Shown here piece by piece: positions 7,509 through 16,343 of a DNA stretch of 64,000 nucleotides. Numbering within the stretch: position 1 is the first letter of the stretch; each line of letters starts with the position of its first letter. The stretch comes from Methylobacterium sp. Leaf91. Its GTDB lineage: Bacteria; Pseudomonadota; Alphaproteobacteria; Rhizobiales; Beijerinckiaceae. The stretch spans positions 117,847-181,846 of the forward strand of contig NZ_LMMP01000001.1 of the NCBI RefSeq assembly GCF_001422815.1. The letters are read 5' to 3'. The notes under the pieces were generated by a model that ran no database searches, had not been told where the DNA came from, and saw nothing but the letters and a program-made list of their open reading frames with translations. The position numbers and the translations under genes are program-made.

Positions 7509-8150
7509 TTACCCTCCGGCCCGAAGCGCCGCCGCTTCGTCGGCCAGGTTGGCACGGGCCGCACTCTCCAGGCGGTCGTGGAAATGCCCGGTCTGGTAGA
7601 GACGGGGCCGGTCGAGAAACCGATCGAGCACGCCCGCGCGCCCGATCCTCCAGGCCGCGTCGGGGACCATCGCGTATTCCCGCCGGACCGCCGCCGCATA
7701 GGCCTCGTAGATCGCCCGTGGAGCGCCGAGCACCGCGAGGTCGAGATCGAGCATCAACCGCGTTTCCGGGTCCTCGCTGGGTCCATGCGCGGCGGTCGCC
7801 CGGATCATCGCGACGGCCGAGCGAATGCACTCCCGCCCGAGGCCGGACCCTGAGCAGGTGACGAGCAGGTCGGCGCTCCGCGCCTCGTTGTCGGAGCGGG
7901 CCGGATCGTAGACGGCGTCGTGGAAATAGATGGCGAGATCGATGGCGTCGCCGTCGAGCCCCGAAACGTCGGGCAGCCCCCGCACGGCATCGTGCCCCGC
8001 GAGCAGAGCCCTGACATGGGGCCAGCCGTGGTAATGCCGCGCCGCCTCGCCGTAGCCGGCATCGAGCGCCCGCCATGCGGCCTCCGCGCCGGACCCTCCC
8101 ACCGCCCGTGTCCAGACTCCGTCGAAACGTTGGCGCAGGCTTTGGTCCAT
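7509..8150 (-). CDS. HD-superfamily metal-dependent phosphohydrolase
   Basis: A 213-residue soluble protein. RHYHGWPHVRALL (about residues 38-50) and AIYFHDAVYDP with DNEARSA (about 73-92) supply the His and His-Asp metal ligands of the predicted HD hydrolase group COG4339. Substrate unknown; nucleotide-type phosphoesters are typical of the wider superfamily. GAGG lies before the ATG. The C-terminus is Ala/Arg-rich and featureless. Convergent with the HPP gene. Confidence 0.85.
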   Translation of the reverse strand: MDQSLRQRFDGVWTRAVGGSGAEAAWRALDAGYGEAARHYHGWPHVRALLAGHDAVRGLPDVSGLDGDAIDLAIYFHDAVYDPARSDNEARSADLLVTCSGSGLGRECIRSAVAMIRATAAHGPSEDPETRLMLDLDLAVLGAPRAIYEAYAAAVRREYAMVPDAAWRIGRAGVLDRFLDRPRLYQTGHFHDRLESAARANLADEAAALRAGG

Positions 8151-8458
8151 GCGGAACCTCGGTTCGGATAGCGGGGGTGATGGGGGCGTAAAGTCCGCGG
8201 TTCACCTGTGTGACCGGAACGCGGCGCGGTTTGCCATGATCGGCGCAACGCCGCGCCGATCCGCCATGGTCGCGCCACGCTCAGGGTGGCTCAAGAGCTT
8301 GCCGGATCACGCGTTTTCCCGCACTCGGGTGGCTGCCGCCCCCTCGCGCGTGGCGCCATCCGTCGCGACGACGAAACACGCCGAAGGCCCGCCGCGTGGC
8401 GGTGGGAAACGGGGTCGCGTCCGACCGAAATCCCGGCTCGCGCGACCGGTCCCCGCCG
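8151..8458. other. Intergenic stretch with an inverted repeat
   Basis: No convincing gene in 308 bases. The only structure seen is a perfect 9-bp stem GATCGGCGC/GCGCCGATC with a 6-base loop at 8238-8261, about 90 bases upstream of the HD gene start. It could be an operator or a terminator without a T run. Confidence 0.45.
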
Positions 8459-8965
8459 TCAAAGGCCCCCCGAGGCCGCCCGCCGGTTGCGGACCATTCC
8501 GGCGATCGCCAGCACGATGATCGCCGCGATGGCACCGGTGATCGCCAGGAAAGTCAGGGTGCGATTCCACAACCGGTCGAGGCCGAGATCGGTGGTGACG
8601 AGGTCGGGCCGGGCCGGATCGGCCATCACCCGGATGCTGTAATCGCCCACATGAAAGCCACTGAACACGTAGTTCACCCGTCGCGCGACGGCTCCGGTGG
8701 AGGTGCGCAGGTTCAGCGTCGCGTCGCAGATATGGAGCACGATCTTGGCGCTGCACTTGCCGTCCGTCACCCGCGCGTCGGCGACGGGATGGGCCGTCTC
8801 GCGGACCTGCCAATCCGAGAGCAGCGGCGGCGCCGTGTAGACGAGGCAGGCGGCCAAAAGACCCGCCAACGCCACGAGGCCGAACAGCGTCCAGAGGATA
8901 TTGCCCCAGCCCTGACTCGGAGGGGGAAGGCGCAAGGAGGCCGGGCTTTTCGCAGGGGCAGTCAT
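8459..8965 (-). CDS. Membrane protein of unknown function, coupled to M48 gene
   Basis: A 168-residue protein with one membrane helix near residues 22-46 (WTLFGLVALAGLLAACLVY) and a second near 138-160. The roughly 90-residue segment between them is predicted to be extracytoplasmic. It contains two Cys, in DGKCSAK and HICDATL, that could form a disulfide. Its ATG overlaps the TGA of the upstream metalloprotease gene (ATGA), so the two are translationally coupled and probably work together, for example as protease and partner or inhibitor. No named family recognised. Confidence 0.75.
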   Translation of the reverse strand: MTAPAKSPASLRLPPPSQGWGNILWTLFGLVALAGLLAACLVYTAPPLLSDWQVRETAHPVADARVTDGKCSAKIVLHICDATLNLRTSTGAVARRVNYVFSGFHVGDYSIRVMADPARPDLVTTDLGLDRLWNRTLTFLAITGAIAAIIVLAIAGMVRNRRAASGGL

Positions 8966-11091
8966 CAAAGCGAGCCTCGTCTGGTGTCGTGTATGGGAGG
9001 GGCCGGGGGCGAGCCGGCCTCCGCGAGGATGCGGCGCGCCTCGGCCGCGTGCCGGTAGCGGCCGATCAGGTCGGCGAAGTCCTGCAGCGTCATCTTTCGC
9101 GGAAGGCTGGCCCTGATCGTGACGATGCGGCGTTTGGGGTCGAGGCGGATCTTCCGGCCCCCCGGCACCCTCTGCGGAAAGAGCGCCTCCGGCGGCAGGA
9201 GCAGGCGCGTGACGATTCCCGTCTGCTGTAGCGTCATGTCGAGGTCGGCCATGTCGTCCCAGGGGATGGGCCGGTCCAGGCCGGGGATCACCAGCGCTTC
9301 GGGCCGCAGGATCATCGTGGTCCGCTCGCCCCGCCACAGCCTGAACAGGCCAAAGCCCCCAAGCATAGCCCCGCAGGCAAGGGAGACCGCCGCTACGAGG
9401 CGCGCCTCCCAGGCCGACAATCCCGGGAAGCCGAGGGTCACCAGGGCGAGAGCGAAAGTGGCGAAGAGCAGGCCGGTGACCGCGAGGACGATGGCGCCGG
9501 GCCGGCTGTTCTCCCGCAGGATCCGCTCTTCGGTGTCGATCGCCGCCGCCGCCGCTTCGAGATGCGCCCGCACGGCCGCGTCATGCTCTTCCACCGCCCC
9601 GCGAAAATCCGCCGTGGCCGCCAGGCACAGACCGGCGGGGTCGGCGAAATAGGCGGCGAGCTGGCCCAGCGCGTGCGGCGGCGGCACGATGGCAGACGCG
9701 GCCAAGAGTTCGGCATCCAGCGTCCTGCCGAGGGCGGCGATGCGCTCGCGGGTCGGCGGATGGGTGTCGGTGGGGTGGGGCTGCTCGGCCTCCAGATGCG
9801 CGGCCGGGTCGTCGAGCCCGCGCGCGATCACGTGATCGAGGATGGCGGCCACGAGATCGGCGGGGGCCGATCCGGGCGTCTCGGCGGCGGCATCGAGCAT
9901 TTCCGCGATGCGCGGCTGAACCGCGCCGGTGCGGAGCAGCGCCCGCGCGGCGGCATCCGCCGAGGTCGGCCCGGCGCCGGCGGCGTCGGCGGCGAATTCC
10001 CGCGCCCGGCTCCAGTGCCGCACGGCGAGATGGAAGCGCTCCATCACGAAGGCGCCGAGGCGTAAGGACGGGGTCAGCAGCCCGAAGGATCCGGCATGCC
10101 CCTCAGCCACCGCGTCGAGGGAGCGCCCGACCCCGGCATAGATTGGCAGGAAGCGCTGGCTGTAGGCGGTGTCGCCCCCGGCGTAATGGGCGAGTTCGTG
10201 GCCGATGATCGCCGCCACCTCGTCGCCGCGCATCAGGGCGAGATAGGGCAGCGGGAGATAGAGGATGCGGCCCGTCAGCCGCTCACCGCCCGGCTCCACC
10301 ACGGCCGGCCCGGCGCTGACGAAGAAGCCCCCGGTGAGGCCCACCACCACGGCCTCGGGCTTGAGCGCTCCGAGCCGTTCGGCGAGCCCCTCGGTGAGAC
10401 GCCACAGGCCTGGCGCCTCCGCTGGCGAGACGGTCCGGCCGAGGATCGGCAGCGGGTCGGGCTCGAACGCGGCGAGGGCCCGGCGCAGACCGAGAACGGT
10501 CGCACCGGCCGTGATGAGCACGGCGCCGATAGCTACGGCGGCGACCAGCAGCAGCTTGATCTCTCCGCTGCCGAGGCCGGGTCGGGCGAGCATACCGGCC
10601 TCGACGATCACGGCGACAACGACCCCTCCGGCGGTGAGGAGGACCTGGACCGCGAGGATGGGAGGCAAGAGTCGTCGCACCAGGGAGAAGCCGACGACCA
10701 GCACGTCCCGCGAGCCCCGGCCCATCCATCCCAGGACGGCGCCGGCGAGCAGGACGAGGATCGACAGAGCGGCCGCGATGGCACCGGCCGCGACGACGAA
10801 CGGCGGCAGGCTTCTGCGCCAATCCATCAGCATGGTCAGGGTGGTGGCCTCGTCCCGCGCCACGCGAGCCTGAACGAGGGCAAGGGGGCCGCCATAGACT
10901 TGGCCGTTGCGGCGGAACTGCATGCGGAAATCGATGCGGCCGTCCCGAGGCTGGCGCGCCTCAAGGTCTTCGACGACCCGTATCAGCTGCAGGCGTTCGG
11001 CATCGAGTTCGGCCCAATCGGCGGCGGCGCGCTCCTGTTCCCAGAGGCCGAGGAGCATGATGGCCAGGGGCAGCAGGACGGTGGCGGCCAC
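8965..11091 (-). CDS. M48-family membrane zinc metalloprotease
   Basis: A protein of at least 708 residues with several membrane helices in the first 190 residues and again near 545-605. The zinc site is HELAH (H298, H302 from the GTG start) with the third ligand in REFAADA (E365), as in M48/HtpX-like proteases; FVMERFHLAVRHWSRAREFA is the usual context. The start is uncertain. Only GTG at 11091 is canonical, yet it has no ribosome site and would cut into a cationic segment preceding the first helix. A GGGAGG site lies five bases before an in-frame ATC at 11148, which would give 19 more residues. The C-terminus ends with a PH-like, Arg-rich region (about residues 615-690). Confidence 0.88.
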   Translation of the reverse strand: MAATVLLPLAIMLLGLWEQERAAADWAELDAERLQLIRVVEDLEARQPRDGRIDFRMQFRRNGQVYGGPLALVQARVARDEATTLTMLMDWRRSLPPFVVAAGAIAAALSILVLLAGAVLGWMGRGSRDVLVVGFSLVRRLLPPILAVQVLLTAGGVVVAVIVEAGMLARPGLGSGEIKLLLVAAVAIGAVLITAGATVLGLRRALAAFEPDPLPILGRTVSPAEAPGLWRLTEGLAERLGALKPEAVVVGLTGGFFVSAGPAVVEPGGERLTGRILYLPLPYLALMRGDEVAAIIGHELAHYAGGDTAYSQRFLPIYAGVGRSLDAVAEGHAGSFGLLTPSLRLGAFVMERFHLAVRHWSRAREFAADAAGAGPTSADAAARALLRTGAVQPRIAEMLDAAAETPGSAPADLVAAILDHVIARGLDDPAAHLEAEQPHPTDTHPPTRERIAALGRTLDAELLAASAIVPPPHALGQLAAYFADPAGLCLAATADFRGAVEEHDAAVRAHLEAAAAAIDTEERILRENSRPGAIVLAVTGLLFATFALALVTLGFPGLSAWEARLVAAVSLACGAMLGGFGLFRLWRGERTTMILRPEALVIPGLDRPIPWDDMADLDMTLQQTGIVTRLLLPPEALFPQRVPGGRKIRLDPKRRIVTIRASLPRKMTLQDFADLIGRYRHAAEARRILAEAGSPPAPPIHDTRRGSL

Positions 11092-11227
11092 GAGGCCAGC
11101 GAGAGAGCGTAGCCGCGACGGGGGGCGCGTGATCGTTGCGTCGGCGATGCCTGCCTCCCAGGATGCGTTCTAGCGCAAACGGGCATGCAGATAGGCCACT
11201 TCCTAGGAAAAATCACCCGTCAGGCTG

Positions 11228-11286
11228 CGGACACGATCCGGGCGACCCTGGCAGGTCGATGTGGAGGGCGGCGTGGATCGTGTCCG
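11228..11286. repeat. 12-bp inverted repeat with 35-bp spacer
   Basis: Arms CGGACACGATCC (11228-11239) and GGATCGTGTCCG (11275-11286) pair perfectly. It lies in the roughly 315-base gap between the M48 gene and the next plus-strand gene. A second small palindrome, ATGAAGT/ACTTCAT with a 5-base loop, is at 11363-11381, some 26 bases before the next start codon and could be an operator. Confidence 0.6.
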
Positions 11287-11406
11287 GGGCGGGTTGCTCC
11301 ATCAGCATTCGCCAGGGATTCCAGCGCAGGAACGCTGCGGAAGCGCCAGGGTGGCCCCTGGGATGAAGTATGAAACTTCATTATGTGCCGCTCCGTATGG
11401 GGGCGG

Positions 11407-11646
11407 ATGAATCTCGACGTCTTCCCAGGTTTCTCTACCCCGGCCCTCGCCTCCACCGAGGCCGATCTCATCGCCGCGGATGCTGAGTGGATCGCCGAAT
11501 TGGCAAGCGTGTTCGGCTCCGACAGGATCGACGAGATGGCGGCTCAGCGCGCGGGCCGGGGCGAGGAGGGAAGTCGCCTCCGGCATCTCTACGACGCCCG
11601 TGAGAGCGCCTTGGCGGCATGGCGCGCCGCGCGTGGTATGGATTAG
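11407..11646 (+). CDS. Small acidic protein of unknown function
   Basis: A 79-residue protein, MNLDVFPGFS onwards, with mainly helical composition and acidic character (IAADAEWIAELASVFG). Third-base GC bias and amino-acid mix look coding. A GGGGGCGG stretch precedes the ATG; an in-frame ATG at 11383 would add eight unlikely residues. It follows a short palindrome that may control it. No domain recognised. Confidence 0.55.
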   Translation: MNLDVFPGFSTPALASTEADLIAADAEWIAELASVFGSDRIDEMAAQRAGRGEEGSRLRHLYDARESALAAWRAARGMD

Positions 11647-11665
11647 CCGCGCCGGCTCAGCCGGG

Positions 11666-12049
11666 TCAGAAACGGGGACTGGCCGTCATTCCCAATGCTG
11701 CACCCGACCCCGCAAGGCTGACGCCCTTCTTCGACACACGGTGTCCATCGCCGTAGGTGGGAGGCGTGTAGCCCTGTCGGGATTGCCGGTGGATTGCGTC
11801 GCCGAGGTCGCCGGCGACCTGTCGCAGGGTGGTTGCTTGGCAGGATGCGGCGACCTGCGTCGCGAGTTCACGGGTATGGCTCCGGCCATAGAGGAAGGCG
11901 GCGAGGCGCGCCCGGGTCCTCTCGGGAATGCCCGCCACCAAATCGGGGATGGCGTCCGCGTGAGCGCGGTATATCTTCCCAAGCTGATCGCCTGAAACAG
12001 GGCAATCGTCGTTGAAATCTTCGATGCCGATCGAACGGGCCTGGAACAC
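11666..12049 (-). CDS. Hypothetical protein, 127 residues
   Basis: Soluble, no signal peptide. Residues 20-80 are plausibly helical (QLGKIYRAHADAIPDLVAGI, then RTRARLAAFLYGRSHTRELA). The tail is Gly/Ser-rich and likely flexible. Base composition is slightly lower in GC than the neighbours. Two overlapping frames of similar length exist in this segment; this one is preferred for its balanced composition. No family recognised. Confidence 0.5.
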   Translation of the reverse strand: MFQARSIGIEDFNDDCPVSGDQLGKIYRAHADAIPDLVAGIPERTRARLAAFLYGRSHTRELATQVAASCQATTLRQVAGDLGDAIHRQSRQGYTPPTYGDGHRVSKKGVSLAGSGAALGMTASPRF

Positions 12050-12135
12050 TCGGGTACCTGCAAGTTGGGTTGCCCCGACACTGCGATGCCGTGGTTAATG
12101 AATGGTGCTCACGCCCTCCGATCGGTGAGAAGTCA

Positions 12136-12339
12136 TTAACAGACAGTGGGGCGGCAAATCTTCACAGGCCGCGTCTCAATCGATCCCGTCGTCTCGGGCT
12201 CGCCCCTGAGCGTGGCGTGATTGCCCGGCTGAGGCGCGGTCTTAGGGATCTTCATGAGTTGGAAGGCGCAGACGCAACAGAGGGCCAGCGAAGCCAGCCA
12301 GAGTGCGCATCGTGCGGTTTTGACGGTTTGTTTCGACAT
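12136..12339 (-). CDS. Small membrane or secreted protein, 67 residues
   Basis: Lys/Arg-containing start MSKQTVKTAR, then a hydrophobic helix with three Cys (CALWLASLALCCVCAF), then a polar Pro-rich tail with two Cys. It reads as a single-pass membrane protein or a signal-anchored peptide. No clear ribosome site. Function unknown. Confidence 0.45.
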   Translation of the reverse strand: MSKQTVKTARCALWLASLALCCVCAFQLMKIPKTAPQPGNHATLRGEPETTGSIETRPVKICRPTVC

Positions 12340-12403
12340 GGCAGCCAGGGTGGGCCCGATTGGTTAGCCAATGTTGAACACCGGTCGGCGGTCGATCGAG
12401 GCG

Positions 12404-13303
12404 TCATCCCTGCCGTAATTCGGTGGCCAGACGCTCCGCGTCACTGCGCATCAGAGCCAAGAAATTCCGGGCCATCGGTCCCGACCGCAGATGATAGAGG
12501 GCGTGGACATCCGCCGACAGGATCGGCGAGACGACGGGCCGGTAGGTGACGTTCGCATGGGCGAGCTTCGCCACGAATTCCGGGATCAGGGCGACGCCGA
12601 ATCCCGCCGCCACGAGGCTGGTGAGCGAGGCGGCTTCCACCGCCTGCTGCGAGATCGTCGGATAGAATCCGCTGCCGATGCAGCATTGCAGAATGTGCCT
12701 GGCAAAGAGCGAATCCCGCAGACGCAGGAAGACGAACTTCTCGTCCTTCAGACAGCTCAACGTCACCGATTCGGTGGTGATGCTGTGGCCTTTAGGCAGG
12801 ACGACGTTGATTCCCTCGCTCCAGGCCAATTCGCTCGTCAGGTCCGGGTCCTGCGGCGGAGTTCGCAGGAAGTTGATGTCCGTCTGCCCCGATTTCAGCG
12901 CAGCGATCTGCTTGTCAGGCGACATCTCATGGATCTGGATGTCGACTCCGACGAAGGTCTCCTGAAACTTATAGATCAGTCCGCCGAGCGGTCCGGCGAG
13001 CATGGAGCCCGTCAGGCCGACATTGAGCACGCCGACGCTGCCGCAGCCGATGGCATGCGCCCGCTCGGTGGCGTCCTGCGCGCTGTGGAGAATGGCCTTG
13101 GCCCGGACCAGGAAATCCTGGCCCGCCTGCGTGAGCGACACGCGGCGCGTCGTCCGCTCGAGCAGTCGGGTTCCGATCTCGGTTTCGAGATCGCGGATCT
13201 GCTGGCTCAGCGGCGGCTGCGCCACGCCGAGAGCATCCGCCGCCGCTGTAAAGCTGAGCTTTTCTGCGACGGCCACGAAGTAGCGGAGGTGGCGAAGTTC
13301 CAT
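12404..13303 (-). CDS. LysR-family transcriptional regulator
   Basis: A 299-residue LTTR. The N-terminal winged helix (about residues 1-60) shows ELRHLRYFVAVAE, SFTAAADALGVAQPPLSQQI and LLERTTRRVSLTQAG; residues 90-290 form the usual effector-binding domain. The start ATG at 13303 is preferred to the one three codons upstream because it aligns with the family start. It is divergent from the DctA-type carrier gene, so it probably regulates that gene, and possibly allE/allA behind it, in response to a small carboxylate or ureide. The ligand is not predictable from sequence. Confidence 0.92.
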   Translation of the reverse strand: MELRHLRYFVAVAEKLSFTAAADALGVAQPPLSQQIRDLETEIGTRLLERTTRRVSLTQAGQDFLVRAKAILHSAQDATERAHAIGCGSVGVLNVGLTGSMLAGPLGGLIYKFQETFVGVDIQIHEMSPDKQIAALKSGQTDINFLRTPPQDPDLTSELAWSEGINVVLPKGHSITTESVTLSCLKDEKFVFLRLRDSLFARHILQCCIGSGFYPTISQQAVEAASLTSLVAAGFGVALIPEFVAKLAHANVTYRPVVSPILSADVHALYHLRSGPMARNFLALMRSDAERLATELRQG

Positions 13304-13371
13304 GACCGCCATTCATACGCTGAGCTTCTTAATGGCGATGAAAGATATATTTGACGGCTGCCTCGGGTCGA

Positions 13372-13394
13372 ACAATGCTGCGCTCGGCGATTGT
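13372..13394. promoter_or_regulatory. Candidate LysR binding site
   Basis: Interrupted dyad ACAAT-N13-ATTGT in the divergent region between the LysR gene and the carrier gene. Its size and location fit an LTTR recognition site, though the classic T-N11-A spacing is only approximate. A TTGACG hexamer is about 20 bases to its left. Confidence 0.35.
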
Positions 13395-13517
13395 CGAGGA
13401 CATGTAATTCCTGCATGACCCCGCGGGACGTCCCACCTCCTGTCAGTGAATCTTCCGATGCACCGGGGCCGGGCACGCGGAGCGACGAACGGCCTGAAGC
13501 AACGGTTGGAGGTTCGC

Positions 13518-14819
13518 ATGCGGCGCTTCTTTGCGTCCCTGTTCGGTCAGGTGGTCGCGGCCCTCGTCCTCGGCATCGTCCTCGGCATCGCATGGCCGGA
13601 TTTCGCCGTCGCCCTGAAGCCCCTCGGCGACGGGTTCATCAAGCTGATCAAGATGGCGATCGCGCCCCTGGTCTTCGGTGTCGTCGTGCACGGCATCGTC
13701 GGGGCGGGGGACCTGCGCAAGGTCGGCCGGGTCGGTCTCAAGGCGCTGATCTATTTCGAGGCGGTCACGACCCTGGCCCTCGTGCTCGGCATCGTCCTCG
13801 CCTACGTGTTCGCGCCGGGGGCCGGCATGAACATCGATCCCTCCACTCTCGATGCCAAGGCCATCGCCAGCTACACCGACCGGGTCGGGCAGGTGACAGG
13901 CACCGTCGACTTCCTGATGAAGATCATCCCGACCACGATCGTCGATGCCTTCGCCAAGGGCGACATCCTCCAGGTCCTCATCATCGCGATCCTGTTCGGT
14001 TCGGGATTGGCGCTGCTGGGCGAGCACGGGCAGCCCCTGGCGCAGAGCATCGAGCGGATCACCGCCGTCCTGTTCAAGATCATCGGCTTCATCGTGCGGC
14101 TGGCCCCCCTCGGTGTCCTCGGCGCCGTCGCCTTCACCGTCGGCAAGTACGGCATCGGCTCCCTGCGGCAGCTCGGGATGCTGGTGGCCCTGTTCTATGT
14201 GGGTGTCGCGTTCTTTGTCTTCGTCGTGCTCGGCGCGATCCTGCGCGCGGCCGGCTTCAGCATCCTGAAGCTCATGGCCTATCTGCGCGAGGAACTCATG
14301 GTGGTGGCGGGCACGGCCTCCTCCGACAGCGTGCTGCCGCAGATCATGCGCAAGCTCGAACGGCTCGGCATCCGCGATTCCACCGTCGGCTTGGTGATCC
14401 CCACGGGCTACTCGTTCAACCTCGACGCCTTTTCCCTCTACCTCACCCTCGCCACCGTCTTCATCGCGCAGGCCACCAACACGCCCCTGTCCTTCGGACA
14501 CCTGATGCTGATCCTCGGCATCGCCCTCCTGACCTCCAAGGGCGCACACGGCGTCCCCGGATCGGCCATCGTCGTCCTGGCGGCGACCCTGTCGGCGGTG
14601 CCGGAAATCCCGGTGATCGGGCTGGTGCTGGTTCTGTCCATCGACTGGTTCGTCGGCATCGCCCGGGCGCTCGGCAACCTCATCGGCAATTGCGTGGCGA
14701 CGGTGGTCATCGCCGCCTGGGAGGGCGATATCGATTGGGCTCAGGCCCATCGCGTCCTGAACGGAGAGGTCGCCACCGACACGGCGGCGGTGCTCGATAG
14801 CCCCCTTGCCAAGGCGTAA
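13518..14819 (+). CDS. dctA: C4-dicarboxylate:cation symporter, DctA-like
   Basis: A 433-residue member of the dicarboxylate/amino acid:cation symporter family, inner membrane, about eight helices plus two re-entrant loops. Diagnostic stretches are FIKLIKMAIAPLVFGVVVHGI, the Ser-rich hairpin VAGTASSDSVLPQIM, GLVIPTGYSFNLDA and the substrate-loop region LLTSKGAHGVPGSA. These match DctA more closely than the glutamate carriers. The start at 13518 has GGAGG five bases upstream; the longer frame from 13446 lacks this. The neighbourhood (ureide-catabolic genes just downstream, LysR gene divergent) leaves open that its physiological substrate is another carboxylate. Confidence 0.9.
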   Translation: MRRFFASLFGQVVAALVLGIVLGIAWPDFAVALKPLGDGFIKLIKMAIAPLVFGVVVHGIVGAGDLRKVGRVGLKALIYFEAVTTLALVLGIVLAYVFAPGAGMNIDPSTLDAKAIASYTDRVGQVTGTVDFLMKIIPTTIVDAFAKGDILQVLIIAILFGSGLALLGEHGQPLAQSIERITAVLFKIIGFIVRLAPLGVLGAVAFTVGKYGIGSLRQLGMLVALFYVGVAFFVFVVLGAILRAAGFSILKLMAYLREELMVVAGTASSDSVLPQIMRKLERLGIRDSTVGLVIPTGYSFNLDAFSLYLTLATVFIAQATNTPLSFGHLMLILGIALLTSKGAHGVPGSAIVVLAATLSAVPEIPVIGLVLVLSIDWFVGIARALGNLIGNCVATVVIAAWEGDIDWAQAHRVLNGEVATDTAAVLDSPLAKA

Positions 14820-14946
14820 GCTCCGGGACGACATCCGGCGCGCCCAGGTCGGAACAGGCCAATCCGGGTCCGCCCTGGCACGATCCGCGCTGGGCCCGCG
14901 ACGTTAACGGCTCGAACGAGTCGCATGAATTGTTGGAGACGAGCCC

Positions 14947-15783
14947 GTGACCGCCTCTTCCTATAACCCGCCCTGCGGTGGACTGCCGCCCCAGACCGCG
15001 CTGATGACCGGCCGGGCCGTATTCACCGAAGCCTATGCGGTCATCCCGAAAGGCGTGATGAGCGACATCGTCACCAGCGTGCTGCCGTTCTGGGACGACA
15101 CCCGCGCCTGGATCCTGTCCCGCCCGCTCTCCGGCTTTTCCGAAACTTTCGCCCAGTACCTGATGGAAGTCGCGCCCGGCGGCGGCAGCGAGCGCCCGGA
15201 ACTCGACGCCCGCGCCGAGGGCGTGCTGTTCGTGGTCGGTGGTCATGCCAGCCTCGTCCTGGAGGGGGCCACGCATGCCCTACGCTCCGGCAGCTATGCC
15301 TATCTTCCTCCGGGCGCCCCCTGGACGTTGCGCAATGACGGCGGCGAGCCGGCCCGCTTCCACTGGATCCGCAAGGCCTACGAGCCCGTGCCGGGCATCG
15401 ACGTGCCCCCCGCCTTCATCCGCCACGATTCCGAGATCGAGCCGCGGGGCATGACCGGCACGAACGGTGTCTGGGCCACGACCCGCTTCGTCTCCCCCGA
15501 CGACGTGCGCCACGACATGCACGTGAACATCGTGACGCTTCAGCCCGGTGCTTCGATTCCCTTCGAGGAAACCCATGTGATGGAGCACGGGCTCTTCGTG
15601 CTCGAAGGCAAGGCGGTCTACCGGCTCAACCGCGACTGGGTCGAGGTGGAGGCCGGCGATTTCATGTGGCTGCGCGCCTTCTGCCCCCAGGCCTGTTACG
15701 CTGGCGGCCCCGGTCCCTTCCGCTACCTGCTCTACAAGGACGTCAACCGCCACCCGGCCCTGACGCCGCGCAGGATCGGGTGA
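14947..15783 (+). CDS. allE: (S)-ureidoglycine aminohydrolase
   Basis: A 278-residue bicupin enzyme that deaminates (S)-ureidoglycine to ureidoglycolate plus ammonia in allantoin breakdown. The first cupin spans about residues 60-130 (EGVLFVVGG, YLPPGAPW). The second spans about 180-260 and carries the metal-binding pattern PFEETHVMEHGLFVLEG and DFMWLRAFCPQACYAGG, close to E. coli YlbA/AllE. The start is GTG with TTGGAGA about ten bases upstream. The stop overlaps the allA start as TGATG. Together with allA this converts ureidoglycine to glyoxylate, releasing ammonia and urea. The gene follows the DctA-type carrier by 127 bases and may share its transcript. Confidence 0.9.
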   Translation: MTASSYNPPCGGLPPQTALMTGRAVFTEAYAVIPKGVMSDIVTSVLPFWDDTRAWILSRPLSGFSETFAQYLMEVAPGGGSERPELDARAEGVLFVVGGHASLVLEGATHALRSGSYAYLPPGAPWTLRNDGGEPARFHWIRKAYEPVPGIDVPPAFIRHDSEIEPRGMTGTNGVWATTRFVSPDDVRHDMHVNIVTLQPGASIPFEETHVMEHGLFVLEGKAVYRLNRDWVEVEAGDFMWLRAFCPQACYAGGPGPFRYLLYKDVNRHPALTPRRIG

Positions 15784-16295
15784 TGAGCGCCCGCCACATC
15801 GTCGCCCGCCCGCTCACGCCCGAGGCCTTCGCCCCGTTCGGGACGGTCATCGACAGGGCGGCCGTCGATCCGCGCCCGATGAATGCCGGCATGGCGCGCC
15901 GCTTCCACGATCTGGCGGAAATCCGCGCCATCGGCGAGGGCGCGCGGGTGGTGATCGGCCTCGTCGAAGCCGAGCCCTATCCCCTGCCGCTGAGGGTCGG
16001 TCTCATCGAGCGCCATCCCCTCGGCGCGCAGGCCTTCGTGCCGCTGGACGACGCGCCGTTCCTCGTCGTCGTGTGCCCCGACGAGGACGGGCGGCCCGGA
16101 CCACCACAGGCCTTCGTCACGGCGCCGGGCCAGGGGGTTTGCTACGCTATCGGCACGTGGCACGGCGTGCTGACCCCCTTCGGTGCGCCCCAGGAGTTCC
16201 TGGTGATCGATCGCGGCGGGACGGGCACCAACTTGGAAGAGGTTCGGCTCGACGAGCCTTGGACGGTCGCTCTGCCGACAATGTCGGAGGGATAA
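15783..16295 (+). CDS. allA: Ureidoglycolate lyase
   Basis: A 170-residue enzyme that splits ureidoglycolate to glyoxylate and urea. Family features are the start RPLTPEAFAPFGTVID, a central ERHPLGAQAFVPLD and the metal/active-site region ATWHGV-like IGTWHGVLTPFGAPQEFLVIDRGG. The length equals the usual AllA. Start codon overlaps the allE stop by one base, so they are co-translated. Urea produced here could feed a urease and links to the urea transporter at the window end. Confidence 0.92.
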   Translation: MSARHIVARPLTPEAFAPFGTVIDRAAVDPRPMNAGMARRFHDLAEIRAIGEGARVVIGLVEAEPYPLPLRVGLIERHPLGAQAFVPLDDAPFLVVVCPDEDGRPGPPQAFVTAPGQGVCYAIGTWHGVLTPFGAPQEFLVIDRGGTGTNLEEVRLDEPWTVALPTMSEG

Positions 16296-16300
16296 GCCGC

Positions 16301-16324
16301 CGCGATGCCCCGGAGGGCATCGCG
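16301..16324. terminator. Bidirectional hairpin between allA and the porin gene
   Basis: Perfect 10-bp stem CGCGATGCCC/GGGCATCGCG with the stable loop CGGA, five bases past the allA stop and 20 bases from the convergent porin stop. Symmetric placement between convergent genes supports termination on both strands; there is no long T run. Confidence 0.75.
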
Positions 16325-16343
16325 AGCCGGATGTCCCGATGGC

